Counted from the first letter of the stretch, positions 9,101 through 16,682 are shown. The stretch: DNA of 21,329 nt from UBA2798 sp046289975 (GCA_046289975.1 JBKBUQ010000038.1:1-21329), one strand, 5' to 3'. The notes: generated by a model from the letters alone, not told the origin. Made by a program: numbers and translations.

Positions 9101-10605
9101 CGAAGAAGGATGGTGCGTTGTTCAGGATCGTATGATAAATATCCATCTGCATTCAGCTGACCAATGATACCCATGATCTGTTCTGTGGGTTTTCCCCAAT
9201 AAGAAGCTACTTCATCCACATTAATCAGCACGGTGTCCTTACGAACAGCATACTGCTCGATATAATCCATCGGATGTTTTGCATCAATCCCTCTTATCTT
9301 GTTGAATTCCTCTTTACTAAAAAACTGAATGGATTCAAATACACATTCGGTTTCCAGTGAACCCATGGTTGGTCCGAACTCAATGGTTGGGTCACCTAAT
9401 TTATAATACAAGGCTCCAACTTTAAGTTCGAGATTATGATAAGTATCAAAGAAAGGTGACTGCGATAAACCGGTTGTCCCACGCGAAAGAATAAACTGAT
9501 TATCGGTCTTGGTGTATTTCATCCGCAATCCCGGATGTGAAATGGAATCTTTCTCAATGTAAATTACAACAGATGCAAACTCCGCATCGATCGTTTCTGA
9601 TTTTATAGTGTACCCAAGTGAAGCAGAGCGCATAAACACTTTTCCGTTTCTGTAAATGATCAGTCGCGCAGGTTCTACACCCGTACCAAAGGCACGAAGA
9701 TTAGCACCATGCAACATAAATCCACCCTCGTAATCGATACTTGGAAAAATGTTTTTGATAAAAAGGCGTTTACTGAACGATTGAAACTGCGGGTAATTGG
9801 CCAGACTGGGTTTGGGTGTAGTTGTGAGCTTTTCAATAAGTCGACCGGAGAGCGGATTCTTAAAGTAGGTTGTGTGAAAGGTAACTGTATCCACATCGAA
9901 GCCTTGTGATTTCAAGTTGATATCATAGCGCTTCAATTCAGCAAATGTTTCCGAACGCAATAATCCAGCCCGCTCGTAGGTGATGATTCCTCCTTTACCG
10001 TCGAATTTTTCCTTGAGTGGGTACAAAATCCCGGAGGTTTCATAAATAACAGAACTGTCTCCCTTAGCAAAACCCCGGATGTCGGTCTTTTCAAAAATCA
10101 GTTTTGGTGCATTATCGTAATCGTAGGTATAAATAGCATTGGTGGCTTTCCAGTTGGTGGATTGGGTTTTGTAAATGGAACCGTCGGTATAAAACTGGTA
10201 GGAAAAAAGAAGAAAATCCGGCAGCTGTTTTTTATCCTTGGCAAGCATTGTTTTTTCAATTACTGCACGCCAGGATGGATAAATTGTACTGAACTGATTG
10301 TTCCGGTACATGTATTGCAGTCCTGCGAAATACCCATAAAATTCAGGATAGGGTTTTGCTTGTCGCGCGCTTAGAATGTTTGCCATATCGTAAGCTTCTG
10401 ACTGCATGGTGCCGTTCATTTTTTTGAAATCCTGTTCAAACTCATCCATGAAATCTTTGGCCATTCGCTTATCGTACTGACCAAGATAATCCTTGAGCTG
10501 CGATAAAAATTTATCGGGACTTGGGGTAAACTGTGTTTGAGCGAAAATCGCCGATGATCCACACAGCAAAATCAGTGTGAAAACTAAACTCCTCCTAGTA
10601 AGCAT
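6163..10605 (-). CDS. Very large secreted protein of unknown function (1480 residues)
   Basis: I do not recognise this family. The ATG at 10605 is preferred over an in-frame start at 10662 because it follows the prmA stop by one base (TGA-T-ATG) and begins a clean Sec signal peptide (MLTRRSLVFTLILLCGSSAI, then FAQ). The mature protein looks mostly beta-rich, with no obvious membrane helix after the signal peptide and no catalytic motif I can name. Residues about 455-530 (INVDEVASYWGKPTEQIMG, then LNADGYLSYDPE) have a winged-helix-like helix-then-strand look. A motif IYP-(6)-L(I)xR occurs twice, at about residue 555 (VRIYPERQELIVRKN) and about 1015 (ARIYPDSNKVLIRRKA), suggesting duplicated beta modules. 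The C-terminus is Lys/Arg/Asn-rich with low complexity (FNNNRRGRAQELLDRAN). It lies between prmA and plsY with almost no spacing. A periplasmic or outer-membrane structural or assembly role is inference from size, secretion and beta content only. Confidence 0.85.
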   Translation of the reverse strand: MLTRRSLVFTLILLCGSSAIFAQTQFTPSPDKFLSQLKDYLGQYDKRMAKDFMDEFEQDFKKMNGTMQSEAYDMANILSARQAKPYPEFYGYFAGLQYMYRNNQFSTIYPSWRAVIEKTMLAKDKKQLPDFLLFSYQFYTDGSIYKTQSTNWKATNAIYTYDYDNAPKLIFEKTDIRGFAKGDSSVIYETSGILYPLKEKFDGKGGIITYERAGLLRSETFAELKRYDINLKSQGFDVDTVTFHTTYFKNPLSGRLIEKLTTTPKPSLANYPQFQSFSKRLFIKNIFPSIDYEGGFMLHGANLRAFGTGVEPARLIIYRNGKVFMRSASLGYTIKSETIDAEFASVVIYIEKDSISHPGLRMKYTKTDNQFILSRGTTGLSQSPFFDTYHNLELKVGALYYKLGDPTIEFGPTMGSLETECVFESIQFFSKEEFNKIRGIDAKHPMDYIEQYAVRKDTVLINVDEVASYWGKPTEQIMGIIGQLNADGYLSYDPEQRTILLRPKLTHTLKANARKTDYDPIKIESEVSNAQKNANLNLLNLDLTVYGVKRVNLSDSQFVRIYPERQELIVRKNRDLKFGGIINAGSTEYFGKEFFFSYDDYKIDLLQCDSMRLRVWPFTPPFDKQVRVRSVIRNVKGNIMIDGKDNKSGIKKGFHNYPILTSTTPTYVFYNDQSIHNGVYDSSSFYFKVDPFTMDSLDNFKVPSQKFAGEFKSAGILPVLKEALSVQKDYSLGFIRKLPPEGIKLYGDKATFNNEIRLSNNGLQADGTIKFLTTTADSKAFTLFPDSLSGIAEKYKNVEQKGSVEIPESHGSQLIIRYHPKAKVLYTQSRDSAIHLFDNTCKMRGTTALRPDGMTGKGRIYFNTAELTSRKFKFKTKVIDSDTANFKLKNHDLTQELAFKTDNVNAHVDFVQRLGEFKSNGTETKVEFPENEYICFMDRFKWFMDNEDIELESDKRSVSGNINIDTDIDLSGSNFFSVRQGQDSLNFAAPKAKFDLKKKVITCQKVDFVGVGDARIYPDSNKVLIRRKAEMDPLKNAMIVCNYVTKYHKITEVTAKISGRKEYKASGKYAYIDENKMEQKIYFANISLDTTFQTYAKGDVKPEERFMLSPHFEYKGGVELKANDKGLNFNGATRLMHNCPSINRDWVVFKGVVDPMDIRIPIGNPIINFDGGGFLGSGITLSQDSLAIYPSFLSSKIKKDHIDVIAAEGYLVFDKRLQEYQIAKDEKLKENTLPGNLVAFAKEKCEIHGDGKMNFGVNTGQFKVTPIGNITQKLGYGNPVMKVALMCDFPFSDDAMKKMADKIINYPDVQQFEYEKSNYEKALRELIGMEKADKVIADLSLHGEVKRFPDELEKSIVFADVTLKWIPEEGIWLSEGKLAISNINNKQIFKYVDGRVMIQKGRSFDQVSIVIKLDDSNWYFFTYAKELLEVTSSDSNFNKIVQETKDDKRKYKGEKGQQDFEYRFNNNRRGRAQELLDRAN

Positions 10606-10606
10606 A

Positions 10607-11443
10607 TCAGTCCTTTTTGAATTCGAGCACCGCCCAGTTGTTACGCTCATCCATCCCTTCAAAAACCAGGCCTTGTTGATGTGCAGACGCTTTGAGTGTT
10701 TCTACATCGCTGATAAAGAAACCACTCAGCAGTAATTGTCCGCCCTTCTCCAGGCATTTGGCATAAACGGGAAGATCGGCGAGCAATACATTCCGGTTGA
10801 TGTTTGCTAATATAACCTGAAAGCGACGGCCATCCAATAATGCAGCTTCTCCTTTTTCAACAAAAACACCTTCTACTCCGTTCAGTTCGAGATTTTCGAG
10901 GGTATTCAGGTACGACCATTCATCAATGTCAATTGCCGAAATTGGTGCAGCACAACACTTGGCAGCAAGAATGGCAAGAACCCCGGTTCCACATCCCATA
11001 TCGAGCAGCGATTTGCCCTTAAGATCGAGTTGGTACATACGATTTGCCATGAGCCAGGTGGTTTCGTGGTGACCGGTACCAAAACTCATTTGGGGTTGAA
11101 TGATCAGTTCATCTGCATAGGCAGGGTCTGCAAGATGAAAAGGAGCGCGTATCCGGCAACGTTCGTTTACTACAATTGGCTGAAATCCGGATTCCCATTC
11201 GGCATTCCAGTTCTGTTGCGCGATTTTCCGTTGAGAAAACTCAACTGAAAACTGATCGCTGTAATTCGCAAAACAAGACTGAATGGATAATTGTTCAAAT
11301 TGCGAATCTCTGAAATAGGCCAACAAACCGTCGGATGTTTCCTCAAAACTTTCGGCTCCTGCTTCTCCCAATTCGTACACCAGAATTTCCCTACCCGGAA
11401 GCAGAGGTTGTATCTTCAGTGAGAGTTCGATGTAATCGCTCAT
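10607..11443 (-). CDS. prmA: Ribosomal protein L11 methyltransferase PrmA
   Basis: PrmA trimethylates amino groups of ribosomal protein L11 using S-adenosylmethionine in the cytoplasm. The 278-residue product shows an N-terminal L11-recognition region, then the PrmA signature MSFGTGHHETT (119-129), the SAM-binding glycine loop LLDMGCGTGVLAILAA (146-161), the acidic ribose-contacting segment AIDIDEWS (170-177), and ILANINRNVLL (211-221), where family members usually have NILA. The ATG at 11443 overlaps the tpiA stop by four bases (ATGA), typical of translational coupling. One base separates its stop from the next gene. It is somewhat shorter than the Escherichia coli protein, as is usual for Bacteroidota homologues. 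Confidence 0.95.
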   Translation of the reverse strand: MSDYIELSLKIQPLLPGREILVYELGEAGAESFEETSDGLLAYFRDSQFEQLSIQSCFANYSDQFSVEFSQRKIAQQNWNAEWESGFQPIVVNERCRIRAPFHLADPAYADELIIQPQMSFGTGHHETTWLMANRMYQLDLKGKSLLDMGCGTGVLAILAAKCCAAPISAIDIDEWSYLNTLENLELNGVEGVFVEKGEAALLDGRRFQVILANINRNVLLADLPVYAKCLEKGGQLLLSGFFISDVETLKASAHQQGLVFEGMDERNNWAVLEFKKD

Positions 11444-12201
11444 CGTGCAGCCAGAATAATGGGAAGGAATGTGGATAACTTAAGCGAAGCACCACCGATA
11501 AGTCCTCCATCCACATCCGGACAAGAGAACAGCAAGGATGCGTTTTCAGCATTGCAACTTCCACCGTAAAGAATGCGGGTGGTAGTTGCAGTTTCCTCGT
11601 TAAAACGCCCGGCAATATAGCGGCGAATAAACGCATGCATTTCCTGCGCCTGATCGCGGCTTGCTGTAAGTCCCGTTCCAATAGCCCACACCGGTTCATA
11701 TGCTATGATCACTTTCTGCATTTGTTCAGCAGATAATCCATCGAGTGCAATGCTCAGTTGTTGCTGTACCCAGGCAAAATGGTTATCATCCTCACGCACT
11801 TCGAGCGATTCGCCGCAGCATAAAATCACATTCAGCGAAACGGTAAGTGCATGACGTAATTTTCGGGAAACAATTTCATCGGTTTCAGCAAACATCGATC
11901 GCCGTTCGGAATGACCGAGAATGCAATACCGTGCCCCCACCGACTTGATCATTTCAGCGGAAATCTCACCTGTAAATGCGCCTTCAACTTCGAAATGGCA
12001 ATTCTGTGCACCCAGCGCGACATGGTTACCCGCTTTTTTAGCGAATTCGCGGAGATACAAAGCAGGCGGACAAATGATCACTTCTGCATTGGCAGGAAAT
12101 TCTTCCTTGTGTTCGAGCAATTGCGCAAAAACAGCAAGAGCTTCGTGGTAACTGTGGTTCATTTTCCAGTTACCGGCAACGATTTTTTTTCTTTTCATCA
12201 T
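11440..12201 (-). CDS. tpiA: Triosephosphate isomerase
   Basis: TpiA interconverts dihydroxyacetone phosphate and glyceraldehyde-3-phosphate in glycolysis and gluconeogenesis. The 253-residue product has normal length and the full catalytic set: Lys13 in GNWKMN, His97 in ILGHSERR, and Glu169 in AYEPVWAIGTG. The phosphate-binding loops YGGSCNAENA and GGLIGGASLK are present near the C-terminus; Cys in the first replaces the more usual Val and is probably harmless. Two adjacent ATGs (12201 and 12198) are possible starts; the first overlaps the stop of the ABC permease gene by four bases. The gene is embedded between a peptide-type ABC permease and prmA rather than beside other glycolytic genes. 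Confidence 0.97.
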   Translation of the reverse strand: MMKRKKIVAGNWKMNHSYHEALAVFAQLLEHKEEFPANAEVIICPPALYLREFAKKAGNHVALGAQNCHFEVEGAFTGEISAEMIKSVGARYCILGHSERRSMFAETDEIVSRKLRHALTVSLNVILCCGESLEVREDDNHFAWVQQQLSIALDGLSAEQMQKVIIAYEPVWAIGTGLTASRDQAQEMHAFIRRYIAGRFNEETATTTRILYGGSCNAENASLLFSCPDVDGGLIGGASLKLSTFLPIILAAR

Positions 12202-13514
12202 CTTATTCGGATGCGTGGATCGAGGATACCGTAAATGATATCGACCAGAATATTGATTACCACAAACATGGTTGCAATAATTAAAACGCTACCTACCACT
12301 ACAGGAAAATCATCGTTCACCACCGAATCGAATACCTTTTTTCCGATTCCGTTCCAGTTGAAAATATTCTCGACAAAAACAGCCCCTGCAAGCAAGGAAG
12401 CAAACCATCCGGAGATGGCTGTGATCACAGGATTCAATGCATTTTTGAGCGAATGTTTAACCACAACCGTGTATTTCGACAAACCCTTTGCCGTTGCGGT
12501 ACGAATATAATCCTGCGACATCACATCCAGCATTGAACTACGCGTAAGCTGAAGGACGATAGCCAACGGGCGAATTCCCAATGTGAAAGCCGGTAGAATC
12601 AGATTGCTTAGTTTGAGGTATTCTTCACCTGTTAGATTATCCACTTCATAGAGTGATCCTGTTGTTTCCAGTTCAGTTCCGGGAAGCGGAAAATATGCAT
12701 CGATAAGCGGAAGGAATTCGTATCCCATAACGCCGTTAATTCCCAAGCCCAGTGCCCATCCCAATACACCGATTCCAAACCCTTTTAATCCGGATTCGAA
12801 AAGGAACTGGTACGAGAACTTTCGGGAAATTTTATTCTTGGTATGATAGCGGTTAAACGCAGCGCCAACCAGTAATCCCAAGAGCATAAAATACAAAGGC
12901 AATTGCGGCAACCAGGTGGTCTCATACCAGAGAAAACCTCCGATCCAGGCAATGATAATAGCCATAAAATGCGAAGGGCCTGACATACCCAGCACCGCAA
13001 CAACAAGCGCAAAACTATCGAAGAAACTCCCCTTGTTTAGCGCAGAAAAAATGCCGAGAAAAATACCAATCACTGTTGCGAACACCATTGCAGATAGCGC
13101 AAGCACGATGGTACCCGGGAGCGATTCCATGATGATATCAGCAACCTTTTGTTTGGAACGGTAACTGCGACGGAAATGTGGCAGTTTAATGGATAACAAT
13201 CGATCACCACCAACCGAAAACAAACGTGAACCGGAATATTTTTCTTCGTCCCAATGAATATGTGAACCGGGATTATCGCTATGCAGGGAGATCGGCGAGA
13301 GATCATTCAGGTAAAGCAGGTATTGTTTGTACAATGGCAAATCAAGTCCAAGGTCACGACGAATACTGTTGATGATTTCTTCATTTACATTCTGCCCACC
13401 CAACATCCGTGCAGGATCGCCGGGTTTGGTATGGAAAAGAAAAAAGATGACGGTGATAACCCCGAATAAAACGAGGAAACCATACATCAGCTTTTTTATG
13501 ATAAATCGAATCAC
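12198..13514 (-). CDS. ABC transporter permease, DppB/OppB type, with enlarged middle region
   Basis: Integral inner-membrane permease of the peptide/nickel importer class (BPD_transp_1). The N-terminus (TM about 10-28, then TKPGDPARMLGG and RRDLGLDLPLYKQYLLYL) is the typical DppB/OppB start. The C-terminal half contains the EAA coupling loop that contacts the ATPase (DYIRTATAKGLSKYTVVVKH, residues 335-354) and ends LDPRIRIR. At 438 residues it is about 100 longer than classical DppB; the excess lies at about 75-120 and 195-300, between membrane segments. I see no binding protein, second permease or ATPase in the window, so partners must be encoded elsewhere. Its ATG overlaps the DoxX-family stop and its stop overlaps the tpiA start, four bases each. 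Substrate unknown; oligopeptides are the default guess from the family. Confidence 0.92.
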   Translation of the reverse strand: MIRFIIKKLMYGFLVLFGVITVIFFLFHTKPGDPARMLGGQNVNEEIINSIRRDLGLDLPLYKQYLLYLNDLSPISLHSDNPGSHIHWDEEKYSGSRLFSVGGDRLLSIKLPHFRRSYRSKQKVADIIMESLPGTIVLALSAMVFATVIGIFLGIFSALNKGSFFDSFALVVAVLGMSGPSHFMAIIIAWIGGFLWYETTWLPQLPLYFMLLGLLVGAAFNRYHTKNKISRKFSYQFLFESGLKGFGIGVLGWALGLGINGVMGYEFLPLIDAYFPLPGTELETTGSLYEVDNLTGEEYLKLSNLILPAFTLGIRPLAIVLQLTRSSMLDVMSQDYIRTATAKGLSKYTVVVKHSLKNALNPVITAISGWFASLLAGAVFVENIFNWNGIGKKVFDSVVNDDFPVVVGSVLIIATMFVVINILVDIIYGILDPRIRIR

Positions 13515-15166
13515 CGGTTCTCGTTGTAGATTTTGCTTTTGAACGATTCATAATCCGGCAATGCAGTTCCCGGCCACATGTCGGTAACAACTCCACGCTT
13601 GAGGTACATCAATCCGGGATTGGAACGAATCATGGTCTTCAACACTTTTTCATCGGATAAGCAGGCAGTGAAATTCAAGGACTCCGATTGTTGTATGGTA
13701 TTCACCCTATCCGGTAGTGTTGATGTAAGCAGATAAAAATAACGTCCTTCGGCCATTGCTGCCTGAGCGAAAGTATTCATCGCTTTCAGTTTAGCAGGAG
13801 ACGCTTTGGTTAAGTCGTAACACACCAAAAAGAATACATTTTCGAGTTTAAGAACAGAATCGGTTATGTCTTCTCCGGTTTCAATCAGACTCATACTAAA
13901 ATCACGCGCAGGTGCATTTCGTCCGGGGTCCACAACCATTGTCCGGTTATCCAGGTACTCGTGGGTAGCCTCATAATTCTCCGGAAAGACATCCAACCAA
14001 ACTTCTTCGCCCGTTGCAAGCACTTTGAATTTATATTCAAATTTGAGTACTGGAGCAATATCCGTTTTCTCCACCATGATATCGTTTCCGATTTGGTAAG
14101 GCCGAAAATCCTTGATCGGCAGATATGTGTAACAATAAAAAGTAAATGCAAATGAATAAATAATCATGGCAATGGCGATGGTCCAATCTTGCCCGATTTT
14201 ACCCAGGTAATAGCGCTTTAGCAGGATATAAATGATTATCCCGATTAAGGTAAACCAGAAAGGGAACCACCAGGAGAACAAACCACCTGCAAAGAGTGCA
14301 ATAGCCAACAATGAAGCCGGAAGCACCATTGCGTCGTCTTTTAAGGTGTTGAGTTTAATTTTCTTTTGCTGAACCAACAGTACCAGAATATAAAACATCA
14401 GTGTGATGTCCTTGTAAAAACTTTCCCAGGGTGTGAGGGAACGACCAATAGATCCCTTGAGTGCATCACCGAAACAACCGCAATCGTTCACACATTCGCG
14501 TCCGAAACTGAGTGTGTCCACTTCAAGGAATTTCGCTTTACAGGAACTGATCCCTTCCACTTCTTCGGGCAGGTAACTCTCATCGGGAATTTCATCCTTG
14601 TGTTCCCACCATTCCCCACACTTTGCTTCCACCGTTTTCATGCGGGCAGCTTTGTCGGATTGGAATGCGGCGTGATTATCGTTACATGAAGCGGTATACC
14701 ATGTTAGCCAGGCAAAAAAAACAGCCATACCGAAAAGCGTCCAATTGGCCAATCGCGCTTTACCACCGAATAAAACGGCTAGACCAAGAACAACCTCTGC
14801 AGTAGCAATAACAATAGCCAGAGGAATGGCAAAATCATGGAAGGAAGACCAGAATGAACCCAGACTATCTTCCCGGAAATATTCTTCGAGTTTGTAACCG
14901 AAACCTTTGGGATCGTTTGCTTTGATAAGTCCGGAGACAATAAAAAGTGAACCCGTAAAAATACGAGCGATAAGGGTAGCGATGCTGAGTCCGGATTCGT
15001 GAATGACGATCAGGAACCCCAAACCCAATGCGCTGTAGGTAAACATCCAGTAGATGTTAAATTCATCTACTACTGTTTCACTTTTGTACGGCAGAATAAG
15101 AAATACCGCTGCAGCAGCCAAAAACAGAATACCAAGAATTCCCTGAAGAGTAAGTAGCCGTTTCAT
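13511..15166 (-). CDS. DoxX-family membrane protein with Cys-rich loop and thioredoxin-like C-terminal domain (BT_3928-like)
   Basis: The 551-residue protein starts with about four membrane helices (about 7-26, 40-57, 63-82, 112-134, then 141-157) that match the DoxX/MauE-like group (ARIFTGSLFIVSGLIKANDP near 67-86). A region of about 160-245 holds six cysteines at 161, 183, 209, 225, 229 and 231 (ECVNDCGCFGDAL), likely facing the periplasm. Further helices lie at about 252-266, 280-300, 302-317 and 328-347. The C-terminal 200 residues look soluble and thioredoxin-like (VFFLVCYDLTKAS, then IRSNPGLMYLKRGVVTDMW) but lack a CxxC. In Bacteroidota this family commonly sits next to tpiA and DUF1599, as here. 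A redox or electron-transfer role in the membrane is inferred from DoxX/MauE relatives. It lies 64 bp after DUF1599 and overlaps the permease start by four bases. Confidence 0.85.
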   Translation of the reverse strand: MKRLLTLQGILGILFLAAAAVFLILPYKSETVVDEFNIYWMFTYSALGLGFLIVIHESGLSIATLIARIFTGSLFIVSGLIKANDPKGFGYKLEEYFREDSLGSFWSSFHDFAIPLAIVIATAEVVLGLAVLFGGKARLANWTLFGMAVFFAWLTWYTASCNDNHAAFQSDKAARMKTVEAKCGEWWEHKDEIPDESYLPEEVEGISSCKAKFLEVDTLSFGRECVNDCGCFGDALKGSIGRSLTPWESFYKDITLMFYILVLLVQQKKIKLNTLKDDAMVLPASLLAIALFAGGLFSWWFPFWFTLIGIIIYILLKRYYLGKIGQDWTIAIAMIIYSFAFTFYCYTYLPIKDFRPYQIGNDIMVEKTDIAPVLKFEYKFKVLATGEEVWLDVFPENYEATHEYLDNRTMVVDPGRNAPARDFSMSLIETGEDITDSVLKLENVFFLVCYDLTKASPAKLKAMNTFAQAAMAEGRYFYLLTSTLPDRVNTIQQSESLNFTACLSDEKVLKTMIRSNPGLMYLKRGVVTDMWPGTALPDYESFKSKIYNENR

Positions 15167-15230
15167 AGTTCCTTTGATTTAGGCACAAATTACATCGGAG
15201 ACCAAAAGCCTTTCCGGCTTTAACATGTAT

Positions 15231-15776
15231 TTAACGCTCTCCCTCATCCAGTTTGATCAAAGCGAAAATAGCATAATTCACCATATCGAAATAGTTCGCA
15301 TCAATACCTTCCGAAATGAGTGTCTTTCCTTTATTATCCTCAATTTGTTTTATGCGCAATAACTTTTGCAATATCAAGTCGGTAAACGAAGAAACGCGCA
15401 TACTTCTCCAGGCTTCACCGTAATCGTGATTTTTCTTTTCCATCAGTGTCTTGGCCTGTGCTGCCATTCGGTCGAACAGCGCAAGTGCACGGTCTGCTGG
15501 CATTTCCGCCTCCGCGGCAATTCCTTCTTCGAGCTGCACCAATGCCATTATGGAGTAATTGATTATTCCAATAAATTCCGGCTCGATTCCCTCTCCTACT
15601 TTCGATTCGCCCACTTCCTCAAGTGTCCGGATGCGTTGCGCTTTAATGAAGATCTGATCGGTCAAAGAAGAAGTACGCAAAATTCGCCAGGCACTGCCAT
15701 AGTCGTGCGTCTTCTTGACGAAGATATCTCGACAACGGTTGATGACGGCGTCGTATTGAACAGAGGTATTGTGCAT
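15231..15776 (-). CDS. DUF1599 protein made of two tandem MazG-like helical modules
   Basis: The preferred start is the ATG at 15776 (MHNTSVQYDAVINRC), giving 181 residues; an ATG at 15785 is also possible, and a longer form from 15839 would add an unlikely leader overlapping the folP start. Two similar halves are visible: residues about 10-86 (KKTHDYGSAWR, SSLTDQIFIKAQRI, EGIEPEF, INYSIMALVQLEEG) and about 102-178 (KKNHDYGEAWR, SSFTDLILQKLLRI, EGIDANYFD, VNYAIFALIKLDEG). The HDYG-W, R-I and NY-xI-AL pattern is that of DUF1599, also called a nucleotide-modification-associated domain, which I associate with all-alpha MazG-like nucleotide pyrophosphohydrolases. Function is unproven. It is divergent from folP and leads the minus-strand cluster. 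Confidence 0.85.
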   Translation of the reverse strand: MHNTSVQYDAVINRCRDIFVKKTHDYGSAWRILRTSSLTDQIFIKAQRIRTLEEVGESKVGEGIEPEFIGIINYSIMALVQLEEGIAAEAEMPADRALALFDRMAAQAKTLMEKKNHDYGEAWRSMRVSSFTDLILQKLLRIKQIEDNKGKTLISEGIDANYFDMVNYAIFALIKLDEGER

Positions 15777-15839
15777 GACCAGCATGTTGTATATTGCAGA
15801 AAATCCGCAAAAGTGGACCAAGATACAGTTTTTCCCCAT

Positions 15840-16682
15840 TTGGACTCCCTCAGGACCGGCCCGCGTCTTCTCGAATTAGACCAAGTCCGCATTTTCGGCA
15901 TATTAAACCTCAGTCCCGACAGTTTTTTTTCCGGTAGTCGTCTGGTAAGCCAACCGATGGCCATCGACAGAGCCGGCAAAATGCTCGAAGAAGGTGCTGA
16001 TATTCTTGATCTTGGCGCAGCATCCACACGTCCCGGAGCGGAAGAACCAAGTATTCAGGAAGAACTTGACCGTTTGATACCCGCCATTGAAGCCATCCAT
16101 AAAGCTTATCCGGAAGCCTTGATTTCTGCAGACACCTACCGGTCGGAAGTAGCACGTAAAGCACATGGTGCAGGAGCCGTCATCATCAATGATGTAAGTG
16201 GAGGGAATCTGGATGAAGAAATGTTTCGGACGGTTGCAGAATTGGGAGCTGCATACGTGCTTACCCATATGCGGGGAAATCCGAAAACGATGAATGAGCT
16301 AGCCAATTACGATTCGGTTACCTACGATGCGATCAGAGAGCTTAGCTCGAAGGTAAATGCCTTACACGAATTAGGCGTTCACGATATCCTGATTGATCCC
16401 GGAATTGGATTTGCGAAAAATGCAGCACACAATTTCCAACTCATTCGTGAACTTGAATTGTTTCGGATTTTTCCCCTACCCTTACTGATGGGGATTTCTC
16501 GTAAGCGATTCATCTGGCAAACACTGAATAACAATCCGGAAGAAGCATTGAACGGAACCACTGCAATGCACATGCTTTGCCTGAATGCCGGTGCAAAATT
16601 TTTACGTGTACACGATGTAAAAGAAGCGAGGGAAACGATTCAGTTGTTTAAGGAATATCAATTTTTAATTTCCGATTCCTAA
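15840..16682 (+). CDS. folP: Dihydropteroate synthase
   Basis: FolP condenses 4-aminobenzoate with dihydropterin pyrophosphate to dihydropteroate in folate synthesis; it is the sulfonamide target. The TIM-barrel motifs appear in order: FGILNLSPDSFFSG (loop 1), DLGAASTRPGA (loop 2), SADTYRSEVA, INDVSGG, YVLTHMRGNPKTM, ILIDPGIGFAKN, LLMGISRKRF and the terminal RVHDVKE. No in-frame ATG exists upstream of these, so the start must be non-ATG. TTG at 15840 (MDSLRTGPRLLELDQ, then VRIFG) gives 280 residues, a normal length; GTG at 15813 adds nine residues and cannot be excluded. No clear Shine-Dalgarno supports either. The frame stays open far upstream, but that part is antisense to DUF1599. It is the only plus-strand gene here. 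Confidence 0.95.
   Translation: MDSLRTGPRLLELDQVRIFGILNLSPDSFFSGSRLVSQPMAIDRAGKMLEEGADILDLGAASTRPGAEEPSIQEELDRLIPAIEAIHKAYPEALISADTYRSEVARKAHGAGAVIINDVSGGNLDEEMFRTVAELGAAYVLTHMRGNPKTMNELANYDSVTYDAIRELSSKVNALHELGVHDILIDPGIGFAKNAAHNFQLIRELELFRIFPLPLLMGISRKRFIWQTLNNNPEEALNGTTAMHMLCLNAGAKFLRVHDVKEARETIQLFKEYQFLISDS

Noticed and set aside
10606..10662. Earlier in-frame start for the 1480-residue protein
   Set aside because: It would add 19 residues ahead of the signal peptide and overlap prmA by 56 bases; the ATG at 10605, one base after the prmA stop, gives a clean signal peptide.
15366..15839. Long plus-strand open frame continuing upstream of folP
   Set aside because: It is antisense to the clearly coding, duplicated DUF1599 gene; the translation shows no dihydropteroate synthase similarity before residue FGILN, and folP length is normal from 15840.
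15786..15839. Earlier start (15839) for the DUF1599 protein
   Set aside because: It adds an odd leader overlapping the folP start region; family members start just before the first helix, matching ATG 15776.
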